A DNA stretch of 64,000 nucleotides from Streptomyces monashensis (lineage in GTDB: Bacteria; Actinomycetota; Actinomycetes; Streptomycetales; Streptomycetaceae). Positions 51,512-60,990 of the stretch are shown piece by piece. Under the pieces are notes generated by a model. That model had not been told where the DNA came from and made no database searches. It saw only the letters and a program-made list of their open reading frames with translations. Both the position numbers and the translations under genes were made by a program. Each line of letters starts with the position of its first letter. Positions within the stretch are counted from its first letter, which is position 1. The DNA lies in assembly GCF_001866665.1 (NCBI RefSeq), contig NZ_MLYO01000036.1:62001-126000 (forward strand). Reading direction: 5' to 3'.

Positions 51512-52528
51512 ATGGCATCGATCGCCTGCACTCCCCCGGTCCCGGCTGCCGGGGACGGGGACACCGCCGGGCCGCGCGAACGGGCGCGGGGCGCGCTGCT
51601 CGGCCTCGCCGTGGGCGACGCGCTGGGCACGCCCGCGGAGAACCTCAGACCGTCCGAGATCCGCGCCCGCTGGGGCCGCATCACGGACTACGTCACCGAG
51701 CAGCCCTGTGGGACGGACGACACGGAGTACGCGATCTTCTCGGGACTGCTGCTCGCCCGGCACGGCTCGGCACTCACCCCGGCCCATGTGGAGGCGGCCT
51801 GGCACGAGTGGATCGCCGACCGGGCCGAGGGCCCCTTCCGCGGCGCCGGCTTCAGCGAGCGCGGCACGCTGGAGAACCTGCGCCGGGGCCTCGCGGCTCC
51901 CATCTCCGCCCAGCACCGCCACGCCTGGAGCGACGGCCTGGCGATGCGGGCTGCGCCGTTCGGCGTCTTCGCGGCGGGCCGCCCCGCCGGGGCCGCCCGT
52001 CTCGTGGCGATCGACGGTTCGGTGAGCCACGAGGGCGAGGGCATCTACGGCGGCCAGGCGGTGGCGGCGGGCGTGGCGGCGGCGATGACCGGCGCCCCGC
52101 TCCCGGTGGTGATCGCCGCGGCCCTGGCGGTGATCCCCGAGGACTCCTGGACGGCCCGCTCGCTGCGGCGTGTGGTGGCGGTGGCCCACCGCGGCGAACG
52201 GGCGGTCCGCCGCGCGGTGGTCATCGGCGGCCACCCCTGGACCGACCTGGCGCCCGAGGCGGTCGCCCTCGCCTTCGGCGCGTACGCGGCGGCCGACGGC
52301 GACTTCACCGGCTCGATCCGCCGTGCGGTGTCCGGGGGCTGGGACACCGACTCCAACGGCGCCACGGCCGGCAGCGTCGCCGGTCTCCTCGCCGGCGACC
52401 CGGCGGCGCTTCCCGAGCACTGGCGGACTCCGCTGAAGAACCGGCTCGCCAGCACCGTCGCCGACTTCGACGGCACCGGCTTCGACACCCTCGCCCACCT
52501 CACCCTTCTGGAGACGACCCGCTCATGA
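51512..52528 (+). CDS. ADP-ribosylglycohydrolase-family protein
   Basis: The protein has 338 residues from ATG 51512 behind GAAGGAG; the frame is open upstream without a ribosome-binding site. It is an all-helical ADP-ribosylglycohydrolase (DraG/ARH-like) with the dimetal-binding motifs: GALLGLAVGDALG near the N terminus, GTDDTEYAI, and GGWDTDSNGATAGSVAGLL near the C terminus. The family removes ADP-ribose from proteins or hydrolyses related N-ribosyl compounds. Its stop overlaps the ribokinase start (ATGA), so the two are coupled. The pairing suggests release of a ribosyl compound and its phosphorylation. The actual substrate is unknown. Confidence 0.82.
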   Translation: MASIACTPPVPAAGDGDTAGPRERARGALLGLAVGDALGTPAENLRPSEIRARWGRITDYVTEQPCGTDDTEYAIFSGLLLARHGSALTPAHVEAAWHEWIADRAEGPFRGAGFSERGTLENLRRGLAAPISAQHRHAWSDGLAMRAAPFGVFAAGRPAGAARLVAIDGSVSHEGEGIYGGQAVAAGVAAAMTGAPLPVVIAAALAVIPEDSWTARSLRRVVAVAHRGERAVRRAVVIGGHPWTDLAPEAVALAFGAYAAADGDFTGSIRRAVSGGWDTDSNGATAGSVAGLLAGDPAALPEHWRTPLKNRLASTVADFDGTGFDTLAHLTLLETTRS

Positions 52529-53418
52529 CCCACATCGTCGTCCTCGGCAGTACGAACATGGACCTCGTCACCTACGTCGCGAAGGCCCCGCAGCGCGGCG
52601 AGACCGTGACCGGACGGGAGTTCCGCACGATCCCCGGCGGCAAGGGCGCCAACCAGGCGATCGCCGCGGCCCGCGCCGGCGCCACCGTCTCGATGGTCGG
52701 CGCGGTCGGCAACGACGCCTTCGGGCTGCGGATGCGCGACACCCTCGAACACTCCGGCGTGGACACCGACTTCCTGCGCACGGTGGAGGGCCCGTCCGGC
52801 ACCGCGCACATCGTGGTGGACGACGAGGGCGGCAACTCGATCGTCGTCATCCCCGGCGCGAACGGCACCGTCGACCACCTCTCCCCCGGCGACGAGGGGC
52901 TGATCGCCTCCGCCGACGCGCTGCTGCTCCAGTTGGAGATCCCGCTGGCCGCGGTGGTCGCGGGCGTGCAGGCCGCCCACCGGCACGGGGTCCGTACGGT
53001 GCTCACCCCGTCCCCCGCCCAGCCGCTGCCGCCCGAACTCCTCGCCGCGACCGACCTGTTGGTGCCCAACGAGTACGAGGCGGTCACCCTCACCGGCCGC
53101 ACCGACCCGCGCGAGGCCGCCGCCGCGCTGCTGGAGCTGGTGCCGGAGGTCGTCGTCACCCTGGGCGCGACCGGCTGTCTGTACCGGTCCCGGGGCACCG
53201 AACCGCTCGTCGTCGCCGCGCCGCAGGTGACCGCCGTCGACTCCACGGGCGCCGGGGACACCTTCGTCGGCGCGCTCGCGGTGGCCCTCGCCGAGGAGAA
53301 ACCGGTGCGGGAGGCCCTGTCCTGGGCGGCCGCCGCGGCGGCGATCTCCGTCCAGCGGGCCGGTGCGTCCGCGTCGATGCCGTACCGTCCGGAGATCGAG
53401 GACCAGTACCACGCGTGA
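52525..53418 (+). CDS. rbsK: Ribokinase (PfkB family)
   Basis: The 297-residue sugar kinase starts at ATG 52525 in the stop of the ADP-ribosylglycohydrolase gene. PfkB signatures are IPGGKGANQAIAAARAGA (about 38) and VTAVDSTGAGDTFVGALAVAL with the catalytic Asp (about 245), plus VVVTLGATGC. The N terminus MTHIVVLGSTNMDLVTYV is typical of ribokinases. It phosphorylates ribose or a ribosyl product. No ribose transporter genes are here, so a source from the coupled glycohydrolase is more likely than uptake. Its stop overlaps a GTG that began the now broken CoA-transferase gene. Confidence 0.88.
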   Translation: MTHIVVLGSTNMDLVTYVAKAPQRGETVTGREFRTIPGGKGANQAIAAARAGATVSMVGAVGNDAFGLRMRDTLEHSGVDTDFLRTVEGPSGTAHIVVDDEGGNSIVVIPGANGTVDHLSPGDEGLIASADALLLQLEIPLAAVVAGVQAAHRHGVRTVLTPSPAQPLPPELLAATDLLVPNEYEAVTLTGRTDPREAAAALLELVPEVVVTLGATGCLYRSRGTEPLVVAAPQVTAVDSTGAGDTFVGALAVALAEEKPVREALSWAAAAAAISVQRAGASASMPYRPEIEDQYHA

Positions 53419-53893
53419 GGACGACGACGCCCCCGACGACGCCCCCGACGACATCCCCGACGGCACCGGCGTCGGCACCGCCCCTCGCCGGTCTGCGGGT
53501 GCTGGATCTCGCGCCCCTCTTCGCCGGTCCGCCCGCCGCCACCCTGCTCGGCGACGTCGGCGCCGAGGTGGTGGAAGGTGCTCGGCCGCAACAAGCGCGC
53601 CATCGCCCTCGGCCTGTCCACGCCCGGCGGCCGCGCCGCCCTGCTCCGGCTCGCCACCCGCGCCGACGTGGTGGTCGGGAACTTCCGCCCGGGGACCCTG
53701 GAGAAGTGGGGTCTGGGCTGGGCGGAGCTGATCGCCGCCAACCCCCGGCTGGTCCTCGCCCGAGTCACCGCCTCCGGCCGGTTCGGCCCCTGCGCGCACC
53801 GGCCCGGCTTCGGCACCCTCGCCGAGGCGCTGAGCGGCTTCGCCGCGCTCACCGGCGAGCCGGACGCGCCGCCGACCGTGCCGCCCTTCGGGC
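53415..53893 (+). pseudogene. CaiB/BaiF-type CoA-transferase gene remnant
   Basis: The reading begins at GTG 53415, overlapping the rbsK stop, with a repetitive Thr/Pro start (TTTPPTTPPTTSPT) and then LAGLRVLDLAPLFAGPPAATLLGDVGAEVVE, a clear family III CoA-transferase N terminus. After an internal deletion and frame change near 53575 it continues LGRNKRAIALGLSTPGGRAALLRLA, ADVVVGNFRPGTLEKWGLGW and GFGTLAEALSGFAALTGEPD. It breaks at PPTVPPFG, where the sequence joins a CitE-like gene. More than half of the usual ~400 residues, including the C-terminal half, are gone, so it is inactive. Confidence 0.75.
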
Positions 53894-54566
53894 CTCGCGA
53901 CCGCGGGCGCCGACGTGGTGGTGATCGGCCTGGAGGACGCGGTCGCCCCGGACCGCAGGGAGTACGCCCGCGCCGCCATCGCCGACCTGCTCACCGACCC
54001 CCGCCGGTCCCGGCGCACGTCCGCGTCAACGCCCTGGACAGCCCATGGGCGGACAAGGACCTGGCGGCCCTGGCAGTCCTGTCGGCCCCGGCGCCCGGCG
54101 CGGCCGCTCCCGGCGGCCGGTCGGACGCCGTGGGCCCGCTGCCCGGTCCGAGCGGGCTGCGGCTGCCGAAGGTGACCGGCCCGGACGGGATCCGGCGGGT
54201 CGTCGCGGTCGCCCCGGTGCCGCCGTACGCCCTCCCGGAGACGACCCTCGGCATCGCTCCCGGGTGATCGTCGCCGCCCGCGCGGCACGTCTCGCCCCGC
54301 CGCCCCGGTCGGCCCACCCCGACACCCGTGACCTGGCCGGCCTCGCCGCCTCCTGCGCCCACGGCCGCGCCCTCGGCTGGCTGGTCCGCGCCGCGATCCA
54401 CCCCCGTCGGCTGCCGGTGACCGAACGGGCCTGGCTGCCCATACCGGAGGAGATCGAGGCGGCGGCGACGGAAGCGGGCGCCCAGGTCCTGCCGGACGGG
54501 CGCTTCGTCGGCACGGCGATGGTGGCCGTGGCCCGGCGCACGCCGGCGCCGGCCCGCCGGAACTGA
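53894..54566 (+). pseudogene. HpcH/HpaI (CitE-like) lyase gene remnant
   Basis: Pieces of a citrate-lyase-beta-like protein follow the CoA-transferase remnant without its start: LATAGADVVVIGLEDAVAPD and REYARAAIADLLTDP, then in another frame HVRVNALDSPWADKDL and RLPKVTGPDGIRRVV, and after a gap VIVAARAARLAPPPRS, AASCAHGRALGWLVRAAIHPRRLPV and EIEAAATEAGAQVLPDGRFV, ending at TGA 54566. At least two frame changes and a missing central block (after TTLGIA) make it non-functional. The pair would have activated and cleaved a hydroxyacyl substrate in the same operon as the glycohydrolase and ribokinase. Confidence 0.75.
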
Positions 54567-54578
54567 CCGCACACGCAA

Positions 54579-54602
54579 AGGGCGCCCCGGTCAGGGCGCC
54601 CT
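54579..54602. terminator. Bidirectional hairpin terminator before lgt
   Basis: AGGGCGCC (54579-54586) and GGCGCCCT (54595-54602) form an 8-bp stem, with outer CCGCAC/GTGCGG pairing possible as well. It lies between the end of the CitE remnant and the lgt stop codon at 54622, serving both strands. Confidence 0.65.
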
Positions 54603-54621
54603 CGTGCGGTGCAGCCGGCCG

Positions 54622-55590
54622 TCAGGTCTTCGACGTCGGCGTCCCCGACTCGGCTCCGGACTCGTCCTTCGCCGCTACGGCAGTCTCCACGGGATCGGGC
54701 TCGGCCTTCTCGGTGTCCTCGGTCTCGGCACCGGTGGCAACAGCCTCTTGCGTACCGTCGGCCACGGCGTCCGAGGCGCCCGGTTCCACCACGGCCTCCC
54801 GGCCCGGCCGCAGCTTCGCGGACACCACCATGTACACCACCGCCAGCAGGAACACGATCATCGCGGTCCAGTCGTTGAGGCGGAGGCCCAGGATGTGGTG
54901 GGCGTCGTCCACACGCATGTACTCGATCCAGCCGCGGCCCACGCAGTACGCGGCGACGTACAGGGCGAAGGCCCGGCCGTGACCCAGCGTGAAGCGGCGG
55001 TCGGCCCAGATCACCAGGAAGCCCACGCCGATGCACCACAGGGACTCGTAGAGGAAGGTCGGGTGGTAGTAGCCCGGCACCCGGCCGCCCTCGGACGAGG
55101 TGATGTGCAGCGCCCAGGGAACATGCGTCTCACGGCCGTACAGTTCCTGGTTGAACCAGTTGCCCCAGCGGCCGATGGCCTGTGCGAAGGCGATGCCGGG
55201 CGCGACGGCGTCGGCGTACGCGGGCATCGGGATGCCCCGGCGCCGCGCACCGATCCACGCACCGAGCGCGCCGAGCGCGATCGCACCCCAGATGCCCAGA
55301 CCGCCCTGCCACACCTTGAAGGCGTCCACCCAGTCACGGCCCGGGCTGAAGTACAGCTCGTAGTCCGTGATCACGTGGTACAGCCGTCCGCCGACCAGGC
55401 CGAACGGGACGGCCCAGACAGCGATGTCGGCGACCGTCCCGGTCCGTCCGCCGCGGGCGACCCAGCGTTTGTTGCCGAGCCAGACGGCGACGAAGACGCC
55501 GATGATGATGCAGAAGGCGTAGCCGCGCAGCGGGATGGGGCCGAGGTACAGCACCCCGCGCGACGGGCTGGGAATGTAGGCAAGTTCCAT
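54622..55590 (-). CDS. lgt: Prolipoprotein diacylglyceryl transferase
   Basis: The 322-residue membrane enzyme transfers a diacylglyceryl group to the lipobox Cys of prolipoproteins such as LivK in this window. About seven transmembrane helices are visible. The Lgt signature is IGRWGNWFNQELYGRETHVPWAL (about 140-162). The proteobacterial HGGL motif reads WGAI here, as I recall for other actinobacterial enzymes. The core ends near residue 262. It is followed by a hydrophilic acidic tail of about 60 residues rich in Glu, Asp, Ala and Thr. It is downstream of a DsbA-like gene on the same strand. Confidence 0.94.
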   Translation of the reverse strand: MELAYIPSPSRGVLYLGPIPLRGYAFCIIIGVFVAVWLGNKRWVARGGRTGTVADIAVWAVPFGLVGGRLYHVITDYELYFSPGRDWVDAFKVWQGGLGIWGAIALGALGAWIGARRRGIPMPAYADAVAPGIAFAQAIGRWGNWFNQELYGRETHVPWALHITSSEGGRVPGYYHPTFLYESLWCIGVGFLVIWADRRFTLGHGRAFALYVAAYCVGRGWIEYMRVDDAHHILGLRLNDWTAMIVFLLAVVYMVVSAKLRPGREAVVEPGASDAVADGTQEAVATGAETEDTEKAEPDPVETAVAAKDESGAESGTPTSKT

Positions 55591-55677
55591 GGCAGGTCCG
55601 ACGCTACCGTGCCGGGCCGTGGGGACGGCAAGCCGCCCGGCTACGGGTCCATAACGGGGGCGTACGGAAAACGCCTG

Positions 55678-56451
55678 TCAGTGGCCGGCCGCCTCGACCA
55701 TCTGCTTCAGCTTGGCGGGGGTCATGCTCTGGTTCTCGTAGATGTTCTTCCCGCCGAGCAGGACCGTGGGCGTGCCGCTGAAGCCGCCGGACTGGAAGGC
55801 CTTCTGGGACTTGTCCACCCAGCTGTCATGGGTGCCGTCGTTCACGCACGTGCGGAAGGCCGGGGTGACGAGACCGTGGACCTTGCCGGCCAGCTCGATC
55901 AGCTTGTCGTTGCTGCTGAACGCGTCGTCGGTCTCCTTCGGCTGGTTCGTGTACAGCACGTCGTGGTAGTCGCGGAACTCTCCGGCGTCCTGGGCGCAGG
56001 CCACGGCGTTGGCGCCGCGCAGGGAGCCGGTGCCGCCGAGGTTGCCGTCGATCAGCCGGACCAGGTGGTACTCGATTCTGAGCTTGCCGGAGTCGACCAG
56101 TTCGTGGAGCGTCGGGCGGTACGCCGTCTCGAAGGCCTGGCAGGCCGGGCAGCGCATGTCCTCCCACACGGTGAGCGTCGACCTGGCGCCGTCCTTGCCG
56201 ACCGGGATCGCGAGGCTGTCCTTGCCCTGCGCGCCCGAGGGCGCCACGACCGGGCCCGCCTTCGCACTGCTCTTGCTCTTGCCCGCGTTCGCGGCGATCA
56301 CGCCGATCACCGCCGCGAGGCCGAGGACACAGACCACGCTCGCGCCCACGATCAGCGTGCGCCGCCGCCTGTCAGCGGACTTCTGCTTCTCGCGCTCGAC
56401 CGCCAGCCGCTCCCGGGCGGTGCGCTTTCCGTCACGGTTCTTCTCGCTCAC
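55678..56451 (-). CDS. Membrane-anchored DsbA-like thiol:disulfide oxidoreductase
   Basis: The 257-residue protein has a basic cytoplasmic N terminus (KRTARERLAVEREKQKSADRRRR), one transmembrane helix (about 31-53, LIVGASVVCVLGLAAVIGVIAA) and an extracytoplasmic thioredoxin-fold domain. The active site is WEDMRCPACQAFE (CxxC about residues 100-103), and the cis-Pro loop reads GFSGTPTVLLGG. It belongs to the actinobacterial DsbA/MDB family, which oxidises or isomerises disulfides outside the membrane. It lies between trpA and lgt, separated from trpA by a strong terminator, so it heads its own transcript. Confidence 0.88.
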   Translation of the reverse strand: MSEKNRDGKRTARERLAVEREKQKSADRRRRTLIVGASVVCVLGLAAVIGVIAANAGKSKSSAKAGPVVAPSGAQGKDSLAIPVGKDGARSTLTVWEDMRCPACQAFETAYRPTLHELVDSGKLRIEYHLVRLIDGNLGGTGSLRGANAVACAQDAGEFRDYHDVLYTNQPKETDDAFSSNDKLIELAGKVHGLVTPAFRTCVNDGTHDSWVDKSQKAFQSGGFSGTPTVLLGGKNIYENQSMTPAKLKQMVEAAGH

Positions 56452-56465
56452 ACCCCCAGAACGAA

Positions 56466-56492
56466 CCGGGGAGGCGCAGCGCGCCTCCCCGG
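56466..56492 (-). terminator. Terminator of the trp operon
   Basis: CCGGGGAGGCGC (56466-56477) and GCGCCTCCCCGG (56481-56492) form a perfect 12-bp stem with a 3-nt loop, about 65 bp beyond the trpA stop codon and just before the DsbA-like gene. This is the strongest terminator in the region. Confidence 0.75.
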
Positions 56493-56558
56493 CCCCAGGT
56501 CCACCCGTTCGAGTGACCGAATGTTCCGTTGTAGGTGAGTAAGGATGATTACTTACGG

Positions 56559-57373
56559 TTACGCCTGTCCGCGCACGCCCTTCGCGAGCTCTCCGGCCAG
56601 CTCGCGGACCCCCTCGATGCCCGCCGCGTGGTCGGGGGCGTCGAGCATCCGCTTCACGAACGCCGAGCCGACGATGACACCGTCGGCGAAGCCGGCGACC
56701 TCGGCGGCCTGGCCCCGGTTGGAGACGCCGAGCCCGACGCAGACGGGCAGGCCGGTGCCGGTGGCCCGGGTGCGCTGGACCAGGTTCTGGGCCTGCGCGC
56801 CGACCGACTCACGGGTGCCGGTGACGCCCATGAGCGAGGCGGCGTAGACGAAGCCGCTGCCCGCGGCGGTGATCTGCGCGAGCCGCTCGTCCTTGCTGCT
56901 GGGGGCGACGACGAACACGGTGGCGAGGCCGTGCTTGTCGGCGTGCTCGCGCCACAGCGCCGACTCCTGGACGGGCAGGTCGGGCAGGATGCAGCCCGCG
57001 CCGCCCGCCTCGGCCAGCTCGGCGGTGAAGCGCTCGACGCCGTAGCGGTCGATGGGGTTCCAGTACGTCATGACGAGGACGGGCTTGCCGGTGGCCCCGT
57101 GTGCCTCCTTCACCGTCCGCATGACGTCCGCGATCTTGACGCCGCCGCGCAGGGCGATGTCGTCGGCGGTCTGGATGACGGGGCCGTCGAGGACGGGGTC
57201 GCTGTGCGGCAGGCCGACCTCCACGACGTCCGCTCCGCCGTCGAAGACGGCCTTGATCGCCTCGATGCCGCCGTCCACGGTCGGGAACCCGGCCGGGAGG
57301 TAGGCGATGAGCGCGGAGCGGCCCTCGGCCTTGGCGCCGGCGAGGGTGTCGGACAGCAGCTGGATGTTCCCGC

Positions 57374-57377
<4 letters not shown>
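56559..57377 (-). CDS. trpA: Tryptophan synthase alpha subunit
   Basis: The 272-residue TIM-barrel subunit cleaves indole-3-glycerol phosphate. Catalytic residues are Glu53 in VVEVGLPHSDP and Asp64 in VLDGPVIQ. Other landmarks are SALIAYLPAGFPTVDG, LDLPVQES-like ILPDLPVQESALW, and GLGVSNRGQAAEV with GSAFVKRM. It starts at ATG 57377 inside the trpB stop (ATGA) and forms the alpha-beta channel complex with TrpB. Last gene of trpC-trpM-trpB-trpA. Confidence 0.95.
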
Positions 57378-58657
<1,280 letters not shown>

Positions 58658-58723
58658 GCCGAACCTCACGGTGAGTGCGTGAAAAGACACTGTGCGCCGT
58701 GGGGGCGGAGCTGTCGTACGACC

Positions 58724-58957
58724 TCAGGCCGTGTGTGGCTGGTCGCGCCCACGCGACGGAGTCGCATAGTCGGGCACAGCCCCGCGCCCCTTTGGGGCGC
58801 GCTGCCATCGACGTCCGTTTACCTGCCCAGGCTCATCCCCGATGACATACCGCACGCGGCGGCCATGGACCCGCCTCGCCGGGGCTCGGCAGCCCCGGGG
58901 GCGGCAGCCGCGCGCGAGGCGGGCGTACCGGTCCACGGTCGTCATGGTGGGAGTCAT
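58724..58957 (-). CDS. trpM: Tryptophan biosynthesis modulator TrpM, C terminus formed by a repeat
   Basis: This small basic protein lies between trpC and trpB, the place of TrpM (formerly trpX) in Streptomyces. The conserved core is RGCRPRGCRAPARRVHGRRV and RYVIGDEPGQVNGRRWQR. The start may be ATG 58957 or ATG 58945; neither has a strong ribosome-binding site. TrpM is reported to modulate tryptophan synthesis and development in S. coelicolor. Residues 54-77 here (APKGRGAVPDYATPSRG and DQPHTA) are encoded by a dispersed intergenic repeat, so the natural C terminus appears to have been replaced or extended. Confidence 0.75.
   Translation of the reverse strand: MTPTMTTVDRYARLARGCRPRGCRAPARRVHGRRVRYVIGDEPGQVNGRRWQRAPKGRGAVPDYATPSRGRDQPHTA
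58735..58800. repeat. Dispersed Streptomyces intergenic repeat (long form)
   Basis: GTGGCTGGTCGCGC at 58735-58748 is followed by CCACGCGACGGAGTCGCATAG and ends CCCCGCGCCCCTTTGGGGCGC. The two ends match the shorter copy at 18801-18850. I recognise both as members of a common Streptomyces intergenic palindromic repeat. This copy overlaps the 3' end of trpM and separates it from trpB. Confidence 0.65.
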
Positions 58958-58978
58958 CGGTGTCAGCCTAGCGGGTGA

Positions 58979-59788
58979 TCAGCTCCGGCCGTGCCGCAGC
59001 GCGGGGTGCTCGCCCGCGGCGACCAGGTCGGCGACGGCGGTCTTCGGGTCGCGGCCGGTGACGAGGGACTCGCCGACCAGGACCGCGTCGGCGCCGGCGT
59101 TGGCGTAGGCGATCAGGTCGTGCGGACCGCGGACACCGGACTCGGCGACCTTGACGATGTGGTTCGGGATCTCCGGGGCGACCCGCTCGAACGTGCCGCG
59201 GTCGACCTCCAGCGTCTTCAGGTTGCGCGCGTTGACGCCGATCACCTTGGCGCCCGCGTCCACCGCGCGCTCGACCTCGTCCTCGTCGTGCACCTCGACG
59301 AGCGGGGTCAGGCCGATGGAGACCGCGCGCTCGATCAGGGACTCCAGGGCGGGCTGCTCCAGCGCGGCCACGATCAGCAGCGCGAGGTCGGCGCCGTAGG
59401 CACGGGCCTCCCACAGCTGGTACGAGGTGACGATGAAGTCCTTGCGCAGGACGGGGATGTCCACGCGCGCGCGGACGGCCTCCAGGTCGGCGAGCGAGCC
59501 GCCGAAGCGGCGCTGTTCGGTGAGGACGGAGATGACGGCGGCACCGCCCGCCTCGTAGTCCGCAGCCAGCCCGGCCGGGTCGGCGATCGCGGCCAGCGCG
59601 CCCTTGGAGGGGCTGGAGCGCTTGACCTCGCAGATCACCTTGACGCCGTCGCCCTTGAGCGCGGCCACCCCGTCCTTGGCGGCGGGTGCCTTGGCCGCGC
59701 GCTCCTTGAGCTCGTCGAGGCTGACGCGCGCCTGCCGCTCCGCGAGGTCGGCACGGACTCCGTCGATGATCTCGTCGAGCACACTCAC
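58979..59788 (-). CDS. trpC: Indole-3-glycerol-phosphate synthase
   Basis: The 269-residue TIM barrel starts at GTG 59788 (VSVLDEIIDGVRADLAERQ) behind GGAAGGGGG. Catalytic segments are VICEVKRSSPSKG with Glu54 and Lys56, PVLRKDFIVTSYQLWEARAYGAD with the catalytic Lys, LVEVHDEDEVERA, and VAESGVRGPHDL. It closes the indole ring from CdRP, supplying TrpA. It is the first gene of the trpCMBA unit. About 170 bp lie before it, without a Trp-rich leader peptide. Confidence 0.95.
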   Translation of the reverse strand: MSVLDEIIDGVRADLAERQARVSLDELKERAAKAPAAKDGVAALKGDGVKVICEVKRSSPSKGALAAIADPAGLAADYEAGGAAVISVLTEQRRFGGSLADLEAVRARVDIPVLRKDFIVTSYQLWEARAYGADLALLIVAALEQPALESLIERAVSIGLTPLVEVHDEDEVERAVDAGAKVIGVNARNLKTLEVDRGTFERVAPEIPNHIVKVAESGVRGPHDLIAYANAGADAVLVGESLVTGRDPKTAVADLVAAGEHPALRHGRS

Positions 59789-59961
59789 GCGAGCGGCCCC
59801 CTTCCAGACGGTGGTTCCTTCAGGTTCTTCAGGTCCCCGGTTCTTCGCGTTCTTCAAGGCTCTGAAAAACCGTGGTCAATGCGATGGTATCCGCAGCGGG
59901 CCGGTGCCTTCGCATCCAGTGGACGCGGATCCCTCCGCCACCCTGGACCCTCCCCCGGTGA

Positions 59962-60429
59962 TCAAGGATGCAACCAGTCGCCCGACGGCAGGTTCCGGAC
60001 AGCCGTGAACACCAGCAGCAACGCGCCGACGCCCCACAGGTGGGCCCGGCCGAGGTCCGGCCGCAGCGGCCGGCCGAGGTCCGGCCGCAGCGGCCGGCCG
60101 CGCGCCGTACGGACCGTCCAGACGCTCCACAGCACCGCGAAGCCCAGGTAGCAGGCCACGCCCAGCGCGTTGTCCCGCAGTGCGGTGAGCAGGTCGCCGT
60201 GGACGAGGGCGTGCGCGCTGCGCAGTCCGCCGCAGCCTGGGCAGTACAGGCCGGTGAGCCGGTAGAGCGGGCAGACCGGGTAGTGGCCGGGCTCGTTCGG
60301 GTCGACGGCGCCGACGTACGCGAAGGCCGCGGCGACGACCGCGAACAGCGCGCCCGGAACGGCGAGCCGCCGTCCGAGCGGTGCGGTCGCGGCTGTCGCG
60401 GGCGGGGCCACGCAGCTGTCGGCGTTCAC
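59962..60429 (-). CDS. DUF2752 membrane protein
   Basis: This 155-residue protein starts at GTG 60429 (VNADSCVAPPATA). It has three or four hydrophobic segments (RLAVPGALFAVVAAAFAYVGA, ALGVACYLGFAVLWSVWTV, LWGVGALLLVFTAV) and the DUF2752 signature CPLYRLTGLYCPGCGGLRSAHALVHGDL with its Cys pair. Function unknown. A tandem 24-bp duplication gives the repeated GRPLRPDL-GRPLRPDL before the last helix. In Streptomyces it regularly accompanies the trp genes, but a terminator-like hairpin separates it from the upstream gene here. Confidence 0.82.
   Translation of the reverse strand: MNADSCVAPPATAATAPLGRRLAVPGALFAVVAAAFAYVGAVDPNEPGHYPVCPLYRLTGLYCPGCGGLRSAHALVHGDLLTALRDNALGVACYLGFAVLWSVWTVRTARGRPLRPDLGRPLRPDLGRAHLWGVGALLLVFTAVRNLPSGDWLHP
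60046..60100. repeat. 24-bp tandem repeat inside the DUF2752 gene
   Basis: A 24-bp unit is repeated about 2.3 times (60046-60100), keeping the frame and duplicating the eight residues GRPLRPDL in a cytoplasmic or loop segment. Recent slippage is the simplest origin. Confidence 0.8.
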
Positions 60430-60492
60430 GTTCGCATTGTGCCGCGGGCCGGTGCCGCCCGCGCGCCGTGGCGGGCGTACGAGGGAAGACGC

Positions 60493-60533
60493 GAGGGGCG
60501 GTCCCGCACCTGTGCGGTGCCGGACCGCCCCTC
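60493..60533 (-). terminator. Hairpin between HGxxPAAW gene and DUF2752
   Basis: GAGGGGCGGTCC (60493-60504) and GGACCGCCCCTC (60522-60533) form a perfect 12-bp stem, with an inner CCGCAC/GTGCGG stem. It lies 22 bp beyond the HGxxPAAW stop and likely ends the hisI-trpE transcript. Confidence 0.7.
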
Positions 60534-60554
60534 GGAGTCTGGGAGCGGGAGGGC

Positions 60555-60815
60555 TCAGCCCTCCACAGCCACCGGCTCGGGGGTCGCGACGGGGGCACCG
60601 ACCATCTTCAGGGGCTTCGGGTCGGAGCCGAGGCCCATGGCGCGCATGATGCCGCCGACCACCGCGCCGCCGAGGATAAGCACCATGCCGGCCCAGAAGC
60701 CGACGGTGTTGGCCATCACCATGAAGGCGCCCGCGACCAGGAAACCGATGAAGGAAATGATGACGCCGGTCCAGGCGGCCGGGGTGTGACCGTGGCCGTG
60801 GCTGCTGCCCGCCAT
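60555..60815 (-). CDS. HGxxPAAW-family small membrane protein
   Basis: The 86-residue protein begins MAGSSHGHGHTPAAWTGVI, carrying the HGxxPAAW motif that names the family, followed by two transmembrane helices (IISFIGFLVAGAFMVMA and FWAGMVLILGGAVVGGIM). The tail is short and hydrophilic. It is a conserved actinobacterial protein located with the trp/his genes; its function is unknown. The His-rich start might bind metal, which is speculation. Confidence 0.85.
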   Translation of the reverse strand: MAGSSHGHGHTPAAWTGVIISFIGFLVAGAFMVMANTVGFWAGMVLILGGAVVGGIMRAMGLGSDPKPLKMVGAPVATPEPVAVEG

Positions 60816-60990
60816 GTCTGTGCTCCTCGTTGCTGTGTACGTGTCCGGGAGAGCGGCGTACGTGTCGTACGGCTCCGAGCCCGCCCGTCAGTGTCCGAGC
60901 CGGACGCTCGCCCCCCATTGTCCCGTACGGGTGCGCGTCGCGGACGCGGGGGTGGCGTCTGGTTCGCCACACCCTCGGGTGACCGGCGGC

